This document shows positions 39,439 through 47,885 of a DNA stretch of 64,000 nt, one piece after another; position 1 is the stretch's first letter, and each line of letters opens with the position of its first letter. The stretch spans positions 1,798,001 through 1,862,000 of the forward strand of contig NZ_FXUY01000001.1 of NCBI RefSeq assembly GCF_900182985.1, given 5' to 3'. This DNA comes from Pseudomonas helmanticensis (GTDB lineage: Bacteria; Pseudomonadota; Gammaproteobacteria; Pseudomonadales; Pseudomonadaceae). The position numbers were made by a program, and so were the translations under genes. Under the pieces are notes generated by a model. That model worked only from the letters and a program-made list of their open reading frames with translations. It was not told the origin of the DNA and made no database searches.

Positions 39439-40707
39439 ATGCAGATAAAAACCACCACCCTGCCCACTCTGACCCTGCTCGCACTGTGCTGTCAGCAGGC
39501 TTGCGCCGGCGGCATCATGCTCTACGAAATCGGTACCGATAACACCGGTCTGGCAAACGCCGGCGCTGCCGCCCGGGCTCAAGGCCCGTCGACCATTGCC
39601 AGCAATCCGGCGGGCATGAGTTACCTGCCCGGCACGCAAATAACCGGCGGTTTACAGGTGCTCTACGGCAACCTGTCGTTCAATCGCGACGGCAACACCA
39701 ACGGCACAGGCAGCAACAGTGGCAATGCTCTGGACCCGATTCCGGGTGGCAGCTTTTTTATAAGCCATGAACTGGATGAACATTGGGGTGTAGGTTTCGG
39801 CAACTACGCGGACTTCGGGCTGGCAGCCAATTACGACAACGATTGGTCCGGGCGCTACTTCGCGCAGAACGCCAGCCTCGCCGGATTGTCGTTCGTGCCC
39901 AGCGTGGCTTATCGCTTCAACGAACAATGGTCGCTAGGCGTCGGCGTGAAGGCCATGTACGGCATGCTTCAGGCGCAAACCGCCATCGACCGCTCGCCTT
40001 TCGGCCTGACCGACCGTGCCGACGGGCAGTTCAAATACAAGGATAACGACTGGGGCTTCGGTGCAAATGTGGGCGTGATCTATGCCCCGCAATCCGGTAC
40101 GCGCATCGGTCTGGCCTACACCAGCAAGGTCGATCTGGAATTCGAGGACGGACTGGACGTCAAGGGCAACGGACCACTGCTGACGAGACTGGATGGCACC
40201 GACACACGCCTCGACATGACTGTGCCGCAAACCGTGACGCTCAGCCTTTTCCAGCAACTCGATCCGCAGTGGGCGCTCCTCGCTTCGGTCAATTGGCAGG
40301 ACTGGTCCGAGTTCGGTGACGTCGCGGTGCAGGTCGACACCAGCGCCGTCGGCGCGCAATCGACCACCATCGACGGCCATTACAAAGACACTTGGCAACT
40401 GGCGCTCGGCGCTCAGTACCAAGCCACGCGACAACTGCTGTGGAATGTCGGCGTAGCCTACGACAGCAGTGCTGTCTCGGACGGTAACCGCACGTTCAGC
40501 GTGCCCATGGGCGAATCCTGGCGCATTGCTACCGGTGCCACTTATGCGCTCAACAAGGACACTGATATCAACGTCAGCTGGGCACTTGTCTGGCTTGGCG
40601 ATATGCCGGTGGATCAGACCAAAACCACTTCGGGCACGCGAACTTCCGGTCAGTTCGACAACGCCTGGATTCAAGCCGTGACCGGCAACATGACTTGGCG
40701 TTTCTGA
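39439..40707 (+). CDS. OmpP1/FadL-type outer membrane transporter
   Basis: 422 residues from the ATG at 39439 (GAGG upstream), signal peptide to about residue 23 (QQACA-GG). N-terminal plug and NPAGMSYLPG motif of FadL, then a 14-strand barrel ending in phenylalanine (NMTWRF). FadL proteins pass hydrophobic compounds across the outer membrane. Placed 71 bases after the sulfatase, it may import the hydrophobic part of a sulfate ester before or after cleavage. Confidence 0.85.
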   Translation: MQIKTTTLPTLTLLALCCQQACAGGIMLYEIGTDNTGLANAGAAARAQGPSTIASNPAGMSYLPGTQITGGLQVLYGNLSFNRDGNTNGTGSNSGNALDPIPGGSFFISHELDEHWGVGFGNYADFGLAANYDNDWSGRYFAQNASLAGLSFVPSVAYRFNEQWSLGVGVKAMYGMLQAQTAIDRSPFGLTDRADGQFKYKDNDWGFGANVGVIYAPQSGTRIGLAYTSKVDLEFEDGLDVKGNGPLLTRLDGTDTRLDMTVPQTVTLSLFQQLDPQWALLASVNWQDWSEFGDVAVQVDTSAVGAQSTTIDGHYKDTWQLALGAQYQATRQLLWNVGVAYDSSAVSDGNRTFSVPMGESWRIATGATYALNKDTDINVSWALVWLGDMPVDQTKTTSGTRTSGQFDNAWIQAVTGNMTWRF

Positions 40708-40754
40708 CGCCCCGCCCTTAAAAACATGACCCATCACCCTTCGGAGCAAACACC

Positions 40755-41426
40755 ATGACCCCGTCACGAAAACTGTTCATCGGCGTAGCACTGACCAGCC
40801 TCTTGCTCGGCGGTTGCACTTCGAAAGTCACTGAGCGCCAGCAGTATTCAGGCTTTCTGCCCAACTACAACAATCTGCAGGAAGTGACCACCACCAGCGG
40901 CGAGAAAGCCATGCGCTGGGTGATTCCGTCGTGGAACCCGAATGCCTACACCACAGTGGTCTTCAACAAACTGGAACTGTACCCGGCACCGCAGCCGAAC
41001 GAGCGGGTAAACCGCAAGACGCTGGAGGAGTTGCAGAACTACATGACCAATCAGGCTAAAGGCGTACTCGGGCAGAAGTATCGGGTGGTGACCAACCCTG
41101 CATCAGCCGCCGGCTCGAAGACGTTGATCCTGTGGGCAGCGATTACCGGAGTGAACGCCGAGAACGAGGGCATGAAGTGGTATGAGGTGATTCCGGTCGC
41201 CGCAGTGGTGGGCGGTGTTCAAGCCATATCGGGGCATCGCGATCAGGACACGGAGTTGTTCATCGAGGCCGAATTCATCGACGCCAGCAACCAACAGACG
41301 GTGGCTAAAGTCGTGCGCAAAGTGTTCGGCACCCAGTTGAAAAATGCCAACCAGACCATCACGGCGAATGACTTCAAGGCGGCGATCGATAAGCTGACCA
41401 GTGATTTGCGAGCGTTCATTCGATAA
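40755..41426 (+). CDS. DUF3313 lipoprotein
   Basis: 223 residues with a lipobox (SLLLGGC at ~21). The body (YSGFLPNYNNLQEV, KAMRWVIPSWNPNAYTTVVF, ILWAAITGVNAENEGMKWYEVIPVAAVVGG, ELFIEAEFIDASNQQ) matches DUF3313, lipoproteins of unknown role. It is 47 bases after the FadL gene and probably belongs to the same operon. Confidence 0.8.
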   Translation: MTPSRKLFIGVALTSLLLGGCTSKVTERQQYSGFLPNYNNLQEVTTTSGEKAMRWVIPSWNPNAYTTVVFNKLELYPAPQPNERVNRKTLEELQNYMTNQAKGVLGQKYRVVTNPASAAGSKTLILWAAITGVNAENEGMKWYEVIPVAAVVGGVQAISGHRDQDTELFIEAEFIDASNQQTVAKVVRKVFGTQLKNANQTITANDFKAAIDKLTSDLRAFIR

Positions 41427-41896
41427 CGAGGTCGGGGGTGTTTCGCAGCAGTGCCTGGAGCGTTGGTGGCGGCGCCGTTGTGGGCGGTGCGCGAGGTTGT
41501 GATGGGGTTGGATTTTGTGGTGATTGGGCTGGCGTTTTCGCGAGCAGGCTCACGCCTACAGGGGGATGTGTTTGTTTCAGGGAGGTCGGGGTTGGCGTTT
41601 GACGAACTTGGGCATTGCCCTTGCCCCGCAGTGACCGGGTGGTTTTCAGCGAAAACACACGCTTGTTACGTGTCGATATCAGACACGGAGATGGCGCGAT
41701 CAGGCTACTGAATCAGCGGACAGGCCGGGTAAGGTGAAGCGTCTTTTCAGCAAAATAATCACATCGCGATGATGGGTTTGATAAGAACTGCGGCGGTTGA
41801 AAGGGGCTTCCTCGCGGAAGTTGAGCAAGCATCAACGATGCTCGGCGGCCCCTTTCAACCCGCTTGAATGTCGATCAGCAGAGAATAATAAAACCA
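41427..41896. other. gene-free interval before the permease
   Basis: About 470 bases. It holds a degenerate REP-like stretch (TTTTCGCGAGCAGGCTCACG near 41537) and the cloverleaf-like inverted repeat at 41795-41860. An 80-residue minus-strand frame here is proline-rich low-complexity and is not accepted as a gene. Confidence 0.5.
41795..41860 (+). promoter_or_regulatory. three-way-junction inverted repeat in the permease leader
   Basis: GGTTGAAAGGGGC (41795-41807) pairs perfectly over 13 bp with GCCCCTTTCAACC (41848-41860). The 40-base interior folds into TTCC-TCGC-GGAA (41808-41819) and a second arm, either GTTGA/TCAAC (41820-41836) or GAGCA/TGCTC (41823-41843). No T-run follows, so it is not an intrinsic terminator. 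It ends 36 bases before the permease ATG and may be a leader element or small RNA. Confidence 0.5.
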
Positions 41897-43297
41897 ATGA
41901 TTAGCCCGAACTCCAAGGATTCGAGTGGCCAATTGGCGCAGGGCTTCAAGCCTCGTCACGTAACAATGCTGTCAATCGCAGGGATCATCGGCGCCGGTTT
42001 GTTCGTAGGCTCGGGGCATGCCATTGCGGCGGCCGGTCCAGCGGTTCTTCTGGCTTATCTTTTCTCCGGTTTGCTCGTCGTGCTGGTCATGCGCATGCTC
42101 GGCGAGATGGCGGTGGCCAATCCCGACACCGGTTCGTTTTCCACCTATGCCGATCAGGCGATCGGGCGCTGGGCCGGATTTACCATCGGCTGGCTGTACT
42201 GGTGGTTCTGGGTGCTGGTGATTCCTATCGAAGCACTCGCCGCCGGCCATGTGCTGCACCAATGGTTTCCACAGGTCGATGCGTGGCTGTTCGCCTTGCT
42301 GTCGATCATTGCGCTGGTGGTGACCAACCTGTTCAGCGTGTCGAAATATGGCGAGTTCGAATTCTGGTTCGCGATGGCCAAGGTCGTGGCGATCATCGGT
42401 TTTATCGGCGTGGGTTTTGCCGTGTTGATGGGATGGCTGCCCGACCGCGAAGTCAGCGGGTTGAGCGGTTTGATGGCGGAGCACGGCGGATTTGCACCGA
42501 ATGGATTGTCGGCAGTGGTCGGCGCATTCATCACCATCATGTTCAGTTTTATCGGTACTGAAGCGGTGACCATCGCCGCCGCCGAATCGAATGACCCGGC
42601 GCGCAACATCGCCAAGGCAACGCGCTCGGTGATCTGGCGCATCGGCGTGTTTTACCTGCTGTCGATTTTCGTGGTCATTTCGGTGGTGCCGTGGAATGAC
42701 CCGTTGCTCGCGTCGGTCGGTTCTTATCAGCGCGCCCTGGAAATCATGAACATCCCGCATGCCAAATTCATGGTCGACGTGGTCGTGCTGATTGCCGTGG
42801 CCAGTTGCATGAACTCCTCGATCTACATTGCCTCGCGCATGCTCTACTCGCTGGGCCGTCGAGGCGATGCGCCGAAAGTGTTGAAGGTGACGTCCTCGGA
42901 AGGCGTGCCACGCGCAGCCGTCATCGCCAGCACCGTGCTCGGCGCGGCGATTACTGTGTGGAGCTACGTCATGCCCGCCGGGCTGTTCGAGTTCCTGCTG
43001 GCCAGCTCTGGCGCGATTGCCTTGTTGGTGTATCTGGCAATTGCGGTATCGCAGTTGCGCATGCGCCGGGTGTTGCGGCAGCGCAACGTCGAGCTGACCT
43101 TTCGCATGTGGCTGTTTCCCTGGCTGACCTGGGCGGTGATCGTGTTCATCTGCGCCGCACTGGCGGTGATGATGATCACCCCGCAGCACCGCACTGAGGT
43201 CACCACCACTCTTGGCCTGGCGCTGGCGATTTCCTTTATCGGCCTGGTGACGTCGCGCCACCCTGCGCAGGCTGCGCGGGTTACCTCTGCCGGGTAA
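41897..43297 (+). CDS. amino acid permease, GabP-like
   Basis: 466 residues from the ATG at 41897; an in-frame ATG at 41864 is possible but family members begin with this shorter end. Twelve membrane helices of the APC superfamily with FKPRHVTMLSIAGIIGAGLFVGSGHAIAAAGP, VANPDTGSFSTYADQAIGRWAGF and FSFIGTEAVTIAAAESNDPARNI. Most like GABA permease GabP, a proton symporter for 4-aminobutyrate. No gabDT genes are nearby, so the exact substrate is uncertain. Confidence 0.8.
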   Translation: MISPNSKDSSGQLAQGFKPRHVTMLSIAGIIGAGLFVGSGHAIAAAGPAVLLAYLFSGLLVVLVMRMLGEMAVANPDTGSFSTYADQAIGRWAGFTIGWLYWWFWVLVIPIEALAAGHVLHQWFPQVDAWLFALLSIIALVVTNLFSVSKYGEFEFWFAMAKVVAIIGFIGVGFAVLMGWLPDREVSGLSGLMAEHGGFAPNGLSAVVGAFITIMFSFIGTEAVTIAAAESNDPARNIAKATRSVIWRIGVFYLLSIFVVISVVPWNDPLLASVGSYQRALEIMNIPHAKFMVDVVVLIAVASCMNSSIYIASRMLYSLGRRGDAPKVLKVTSSEGVPRAAVIASTVLGAAITVWSYVMPAGLFEFLLASSGAIALLVYLAIAVSQLRMRRVLRQRNVELTFRMWLFPWLTWAVIVFICAALAVMMITPQHRTEVTTTLGLALAISFIGLVTSRHPAQAARVTSAG

Positions 43298-43387
43298 ACC
43301 GTTCTGGATCAGGTGCGCTATAAGTCGACGTTTGCCAGCGGTTGGATGCCGCGTAATCGCAGCCTTTCTTCGATTGAGTTGATGCAA

Positions 43388-43426
43388 GGATCAAAAGATC
43401 GCAGCCTTCGGCAGCTCCTACAGGGG
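43388..43426. repeat. single REP element
   Basis: GATCAAAAGATCGCAGCCTT...CTCCTACAGGGG, an unpaired REP unit reaching the stop codon of the DapF-like gene. Confidence 0.8.
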
Positions 43427-44227
43427 GGTGTCGGGGATTGTGCCGGAGTAGACGTGTTCGACCGGGCCGCTGAGGGTGACGTTGCCGCTGCCGTTCCAGT
43501 GCACGCTGACGGGGCCGCCGTCGCATTCGACTTCGACGGTGTGGTCGAGCAGGCCCCGGCGAATGCCGTTGACGGCGGCGCCGCAGGCGCATGAGCCGGA
43601 GCCGAGCGGGATGCCGCCGTTGCGTTCCCAGATGCGCAGGCGAATGTGCTGGCGGTCGATGATCTGCACGAAATGGACGTTGGTCTTGCGCGGGAACAAG
43701 GGGTGGTTTTCGAGGGATGGGCCGAGGCTGGCGATGTCGACGGTGCCGAGGTCGTCGACGAAATACGTGCAGTGGGGATTGCCCATGCTGCAGGCGCTTG
43801 GGTCGCCAGGCAATGGCAGTACGAGCGTGTCGTATGCCTGGGCCAGGGGAATCGCTGTCCAGTCGAACAGCGGCTGGCCCATGTCGACGGCGATCAATCC
43901 GCATGGCGTGCGTTCGCAGGTGAGCAGCCCACGCTGGGTGCGCAGCGTGATTGATTTGCGACTGGCCTCGCGCATCAGTCGGTCGGCGGCGCCACGGGTT
44001 GCGCTGCCGCAGACATCCAGCACGGAGCCGTCGGCGTTCCAGAATTGCAGGCGCGCATCGGCATCATCGCAGTTGAGCACCACGGCGAGCTGGTTGAAGC
44101 CAATGCCTAGATGACGGTCGCCCAGTCGCCGGGCCAGTTCGCTGGTGATCGGGTTGGCGCTGTTGCGGGTGTCGACCAGGACGAAGTCGTCGCCGTTGGC
44201 GTGCATCTTGTGAAAGCTCAGCGACAT
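43418..44227 (-). CDS. DapF-family epimerase paralogue with altered active site
   Basis: 269 residues from the ATG at 44227. Overall a diaminopimelate-epimerase fold (MSLSFHKMHANGDDFVLVD, FWNADGSVLDVCGSATR, GNPHCTYFVDD, FPRKTNVHFVQIIDRQHIRLRIWERNGG). Cys73 is kept, but where DapF has G-E-T-x-A-C-G this protein has GGIPLGSGSCACG: the second catalytic Cys aligns with Ser210 and the substrate-binding Glu with Ile206. It is therefore unlikely to act on diaminopimelate; a racemase, epimerase or dehydratase of another amino acid is more plausible. Confidence 0.8.
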   Translation of the reverse strand: MSLSFHKMHANGDDFVLVDTRNSANPITSELARRLGDRHLGIGFNQLAVVLNCDDADARLQFWNADGSVLDVCGSATRGAADRLMREASRKSITLRTQRGLLTCERTPCGLIAVDMGQPLFDWTAIPLAQAYDTLVLPLPGDPSACSMGNPHCTYFVDDLGTVDIASLGPSLENHPLFPRKTNVHFVQIIDRQHIRLRIWERNGGIPLGSGSCACGAAVNGIRRGLLDHTVEVECDGGPVSVHWNGSGNVTLSGPVEHVYSGTIPDTPL

Positions 44228-44294
44228 CGGTGGCGCCTTGGCTGCGGGTCTTGTGATAAAGGCTTGAGCGCCGCAGCCAATGGCCGCCCTGCCC

Positions 44295-44510
44295 TCACTG
44301 TTTACTGTTCGCCAGATGATGCGCAACCAGTGCGTTGGCGTGGCCGTGGCCCATGCCGTGTTCGGTCTTGAGCCAGGCGACCCGTTCCATGTGCTTTTTG
44401 TCGCCGAGGCCGGCAAGGAGGTTCAACCAGTGATCAATCGGTTGGCCGTACTTCTTTTCGATGGAGGGGAAATAGGACGCCGGGCCTTTGACTTTGCTGT
44501 CTTCGCTCAT
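44295..44510 (-). CDS. DUF4287 protein
   Basis: 71 residues with GGGAG upstream. The sequence (SYFPSIEKKYGQPIDHWLNLLA, KKHMERVAWLKTEHGMGHGHANALVAHHL) is the DUF4287 domain, a small helical family of unknown function. It lies 67 bases before the DapF-like gene on the same strand and may share its mRNA. Confidence 0.8.
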   Translation of the reverse strand: MSEDSKVKGPASYFPSIEKKYGQPIDHWLNLLAGLGDKKHMERVAWLKTEHGMGHGHANALVAHHLANSKQ

Positions 44511-44706
44511 GCTGCAAGCTCCCTGTGATCGCGACGGAGGATCGGCTGACGCTCCTTGTCGACTGCCATAGAGTGGACGCGCGTTGTTGTCCCGGCAAGT
44601 GGCTCAAGTAGATCAGTGCGAAGCGACTTTGACCGAACGCTCGGACGACCAGGATTTCTGGCCTGCGGGCAATGCGATTTGCGGCACGTTCGAAAAAATA
44701 AAGCCA

Positions 44707-44782
44707 GATCAACAGATCGCAGCCTTCGGCAGCTCCTACCCTCATCCCTGTAGGAGCTGCCGAAGGCTGCGATCTGTTGATC
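44707..44782. repeat. REP inverted pair
   Basis: GATCAACAGATCGCAGCCTT... (44707-44739) and its exact complement (44750-44782), 33-base arms with a 10-base loop. It lies just beyond the 3' end of the MFS gene. Confidence 0.9.
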
Positions 44783-44786
44783 TTCT

Positions 44787-46046
44787 TCAAGGCACAGTCG
44801 CAGAAGGCAATTCACTCCGATGAGTACCTGATTCAGCAGAACGCTGCAACGTCTCGGGAAACGCAATCCACAACAAAACCAGTGCCACCGCAGCCACCGC
44901 CGCCAACGTCAGAAACGCCGCACTATAACCCGCCGCCTCAACCACCAGCCCGGCAAGGCCATTACTCAACGCCGCCCCCAACCCGAACGCGGTCGAAAGC
45001 GCACCCAGACTGACATTGAAATGCCCGGTCCCTAACGTCAGATCCTTGACCACCACCGGAAACAGCGCGCCGAAAATCCCCGCGCCAACACCATCCAGCA
45101 GTTGCACCGCAACCAGCCAATAAGGATCATCGGAGAAGGTGTAGAGCACGCCACGCAACGGCAAAATCAGGAAGCCTACGAGCAGTAGCGGTTTGCGCCC
45201 CCAAACATCGGCCTTGGCCCCGACCAGCAACGCGACGGGCACCATGACCAATTGCGCCGCGACGATGCAGGCCGAGGTCAGTGGCGTGGCCATGTGCAAA
45301 TTGGCCTGCGCGAGTTTCTGGCTCACCAGCGGCAACATCGCGGCGTTCGCCAGGTGAAACAGCGCGCAGCAAACCGCGAACAACAGCAGCGGTTGGTTCG
45401 TCAGCAGCACCGCCAGCCCCGACGGTTGCGTGCCATGTCCTGCACCGCCGGGATCCAGGCCCCGTGCCACATCGTGGTCGATGGCTTTTGGCGACACAAA
45501 GGCGATCGCAATCACGCTGGCCAGCGCCATCACCGCCATCAGATAAAACACCGCCACCGGGCCGAACAGGTAGGCGAACAACCCTGCCAGCAGCGCCGCG
45601 CAGGCATTGCCGGCGTGGTTGAATGTTTCGTTACGCCCGGTGCGACGGGTGAAGGCGCGTGGTCCGGTAATCCCTAGGGTGATCGCCGAAATCGCCGGGG
45701 CGAAAACCGACGCGGCGACGGCGCTGAGCGCTTGCGTCAACGCGACCAGACTGAATGAGCTGACGAAGGGCAGCAGCAGGCAACTGCCGGTCACCAACAG
45801 CGCGGCAATGGCGATCATCGCGCGTTTGTAACGCGTGTTATCGACCAGCGCCCCCGCAGGCGTTTGCGTGATGAGCGCGGCGATCCCGGCAAGGGTCATG
45901 ACCACACCGATGCTCGCCGGATCCCAGTGATGCACCGCCAACAGGTAGATCGCCAGATAGGGACCGAGCCCGTCGCGCACATCCGCAAGGAAGAAATTCA
46001 GGCTGTCGAGTGACAGGTTGTTGCGACGATCGAGGTGAGTGGCCAC
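44787..46046 (-). CDS. MFS transporter downstream of the arsenic genes
   Basis: About 419 residues if read from GTG at 46046; the start is uncertain because no good ribosome site precedes any candidate, and a TTG at 46145 would lie 18 bases after arsH. Twelve helices (LGPYLAIYLLAVHHWDPASIG, RTGRNETFNHAGNACAALLAG, VPVALLVGAKADVWGRKPLLLVGF). It occupies the position where arsB or acr3 usually encodes arsenite efflux, so it may export an arsenical, but the family alone does not show that. Confidence 0.75.
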   Translation of the reverse strand: MATHLDRRNNLSLDSLNFFLADVRDGLGPYLAIYLLAVHHWDPASIGVVMTLAGIAALITQTPAGALVDNTRYKRAMIAIAALLVTGSCLLLPFVSSFSLVALTQALSAVAASVFAPAISAITLGITGPRAFTRRTGRNETFNHAGNACAALLAGLFAYLFGPVAVFYLMAVMALASVIAIAFVSPKAIDHDVARGLDPGGAGHGTQPSGLAVLLTNQPLLLFAVCCALFHLANAAMLPLVSQKLAQANLHMATPLTSACIVAAQLVMVPVALLVGAKADVWGRKPLLLVGFLILPLRGVLYTFSDDPYWLVAVQLLDGVGAGIFGALFPVVVKDLTLGTGHFNVSLGALSTAFGLGAALSNGLAGLVVEAAGYSAAFLTLAAVAAVALVLLWIAFPETLQRSAESGTHRSELPSATVP

Positions 46047-46163
46047 AGGCAGCGTCTTCGATGTTCGAGGTTGGGCGAATTGAATCAACCTCCGCTGATG
46101 GAGTGACCTGTAGCGCTGGGCGTTAGTTGCATGGGCCAGATGCAATCAGCCGGCCGGGCGCGC

Positions 46164-46862
46164 TCAGATCGAACGCTGATTGACCCGGCTCATGAGCTGC
46201 TCGGCGGTTTCTTTGCGCTCCGAATAGCGATCAACCAGATGAGTCTGTTGGCCACGCAGCAGCACGGTGAATTTCACCAGTTCTTCCATGACATCGACCA
46301 CTCGATCATAGAACGGTGAAGGTTTCATCCGCCCGGCTTCGTCGAATTCCATATAGGCCTTCGGCACCGAGGACTGATTAGGGATGGTGAACATGCGCAT
46401 CCAGCGGCCCAACACGCGCAATTGGTTGACCACGTTGAACGACTGCGAGCCGCCGCAGACTTGCATCACCGCGAGGGTTTTGCCTTGGGTCGGGCGCACA
46501 GCGCCGAGTTCCAGCGGGATCCAGTCGATCTGCGCCTTGAACACCGCAGACATGGCACCGTGACGTTCCGGCGAACACCAGACCTGCCCTTCCGACCACA
46601 ACACCAGATCGCGCAGTTCCTGCACTTTCGGATGATCGACAGGGACGTCGTCGGGCAACGGCATGCCAGACGGGTTGAATATGCGTGTTTCAGCGCCGAA
46701 GTGTTCGAGCAGGCGCGCGGCCTCCTCTACCAACAAACGGCTGAAAGAGCGCTCGCGGGTTGAACCGTAGAGCAGCAGGATGCGCGGTTTGTGCGGTTCT
46801 TGACTGGAGGGTTTGGCCGCCTCGAACAAACTGGCGTCGAGGTTGGGCAGATGTTCCGACAT
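46164..46862 (-). CDS. arsH: arsenic resistance flavoprotein ArsH
   Basis: 232 residues. Flavodoxin-like NADPH:FMN oxidoreductase with the ArsH signatures [41 protein letters not shown] and [34 protein letters not shown]. ArsH oxidises trivalent organoarsenicals to less toxic pentavalent forms. It lies nine bases after arsC in an arsR-arsC-arsH order. Confidence 0.93.
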   Translation of the reverse strand: MSEHLPNLDASLFEAAKPSSQEPHKPRILLLYGSTRERSFSRLLVEEAARLLEHFGAETRIFNPSGMPLPDDVPVDHPKVQELRDLVLWSEGQVWCSPERHGAMSAVFKAQIDWIPLELGAVRPTQGKTLAVMQVCGGSQSFNVVNQLRVLGRWMRMFTIPNQSSVPKAYMEFDEAGRMKPSPFYDRVVDVMEELVKFTVLLRGQQTHLVDRYSERKETAEQLMSRVNQRSI

Positions 46863-46871
46863 AAATTCTCC

Positions 46872-47342
46872 TTACAGCGCGCCGATGCGCTCGAGTGCGG
46901 CTTTGAGTTCATCGCGGCTGAGTGCTTGAAAAGGCAGATCGAGAAAGGCTTGGCAGCGCTGGCCGATGCGCGTCAATGTGCCGTGGAAGGCAGCGGCAAT
47001 GGCGGCTTCGTCGCCGCTCACTTCCGACGGATCTGCCAATCCCCAATGGGCCTTCAACGCCGGGCCGAAGTACACCGGGCACGTCTCGCCAGCGGCCTTG
47101 TCGCAAACGGTGATAACGATGTCAGGCGGATTGTTTACAAAGGCATCGTTGCCTTTGCTGTGCAGGCCGTCGATGGCGATGCCGGCCTGTTGCAGCGTGA
47201 GCAGACTGCGCGGCAACACCTGCCCTTTGGGAAAACTGCCGGCGCTGACGGCTTCGAAACCGGCGGGGGCCAAGTGATTGAACAGGGCTTCTGAAAGGAT
47301 GCTACGGCAGCTGTTGGCCGTGCACATAAACAGGATTCGCAT
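46872..47342 (-). CDS. arsC: arsenate reductase, low-molecular-weight phosphatase type
   Basis: 156 residues from the ATG at 47342. The active-site loop C-x5-R-S is at Cys7 (MCTANSCRS), with DIVITVCDKAAGETCPVYFG carrying the resolving cysteines, as in thioredoxin-linked ArsC. It reduces arsenate to arsenite. Second gene of the ars operon, 20 bases after arsR. Confidence 0.92.
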   Translation of the reverse strand: MRILFMCTANSCRSILSEALFNHLAPAGFEAVSAGSFPKGQVLPRSLLTLQQAGIAIDGLHSKGNDAFVNNPPDIVITVCDKAAGETCPVYFGPALKAHWGLADPSEVSGDEAAIAAAFHGTLTRIGQRCQAFLDLPFQALSRDELKAALERIGAL

Positions 47343-47362
47343 GAGTCGCTCCGATATCAGAT

Positions 47363-47710
47363 TCAGCAGCAGGCAGCTTCGCGAACCGGCCGACCGTCCA
47401 TGTGTTGCAGACGGGCCGCATTGTCCTTGAGCCAATCGGCATTGGCCTTGGAGGTCACGTGCAGGATTTCACCAATCCACTCAGGCAGATCCGGATTGAG
47501 GCGGTAGTAGACCCATTGACCCTGGCGGCGATCGAGCAGCAAACCATTGCTGCGCAGTTGCGCAAGGTGGCGGCTGATTTTCGGCTGGCTGTCGTCGAGC
47601 GCACACATCAGCTCGCAGACACACAGTTCGCCTTGACCAGCAATCAGCAGGATGGCGCGCACGCGGGTTTCGTCGGCGAGACTCTTGAAGACTTCGGTGG
47701 GGGTGATCAT
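47363..47710 (-). CDS. arsR: ArsR repressor
   Basis: 115 residues. Winged-helix ArsR/SmtB fold with the arsenite-binding motif ELCVCELMCAL (Cys-Val-Cys) and DNA-reading helix SQPKISRHLAQLRSNGLL, ending in a Cys pair (EAACC). It should repress its own operon until arsenite binds. The likely operator lies 31 bases upstream. Confidence 0.93.
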   Translation of the reverse strand: MITPTEVFKSLADETRVRAILLIAGQGELCVCELMCALDDSQPKISRHLAQLRSNGLLLDRRQGQWVYYRLNPDLPEWIGEILHVTSKANADWLKDNAARLQHMDGRPVREAACC

Positions 47711-47740
47711 GGAACAGGCTCAATACATACGGAAAATCGA

Positions 47741-47760
47741 ATATACGGATATCCATATAT
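47741..47760. promoter_or_regulatory. ArsR operator candidate
   Basis: ATATACGGATATCCATATAT, a near-perfect palindrome around GGATATCC in an AT-rich stretch 31-50 bases upstream of arsR. Size, symmetry and position fit an ArsR-family operator. Confidence 0.55.
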
Positions 47761-47785
47761 ATAAATCAATCCCGTATTTGCCTTT

Positions 47786-47883
47786 CCCCTGTAGGAGTGA
47801 GCCTGCTCGCGATGGCCCAATAACATTCAACATTTGCGTTGTCTGGTACACCGCTATCGCGAGCAGGCTCACTCCTACAGGGG
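47786..47883. repeat. REP-type inverted repeat
   Basis: CCCCTGTAGGAGTGAGCCTG... and its complement ending CTACAGGGG, enclosing about 45 bases, between the ars promoter and the 3' end of the LysR gene. Confidence 0.85.
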
Positions 47884-47885
47884 AT

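Noticed and set aside
41416..41658. 80-residue minus-strand frame rich in Pro and Thr
   Set aside because: Low-complexity translation of REP-like sequence overlapping the DUF3313 stop.
46047..46145. TTG start at 46145 for the MFS gene
   Set aside because: It would close the gap to arsH to 18 bases, but there is no ribosome site and the added 33 residues are not typical of MFS N-termini.
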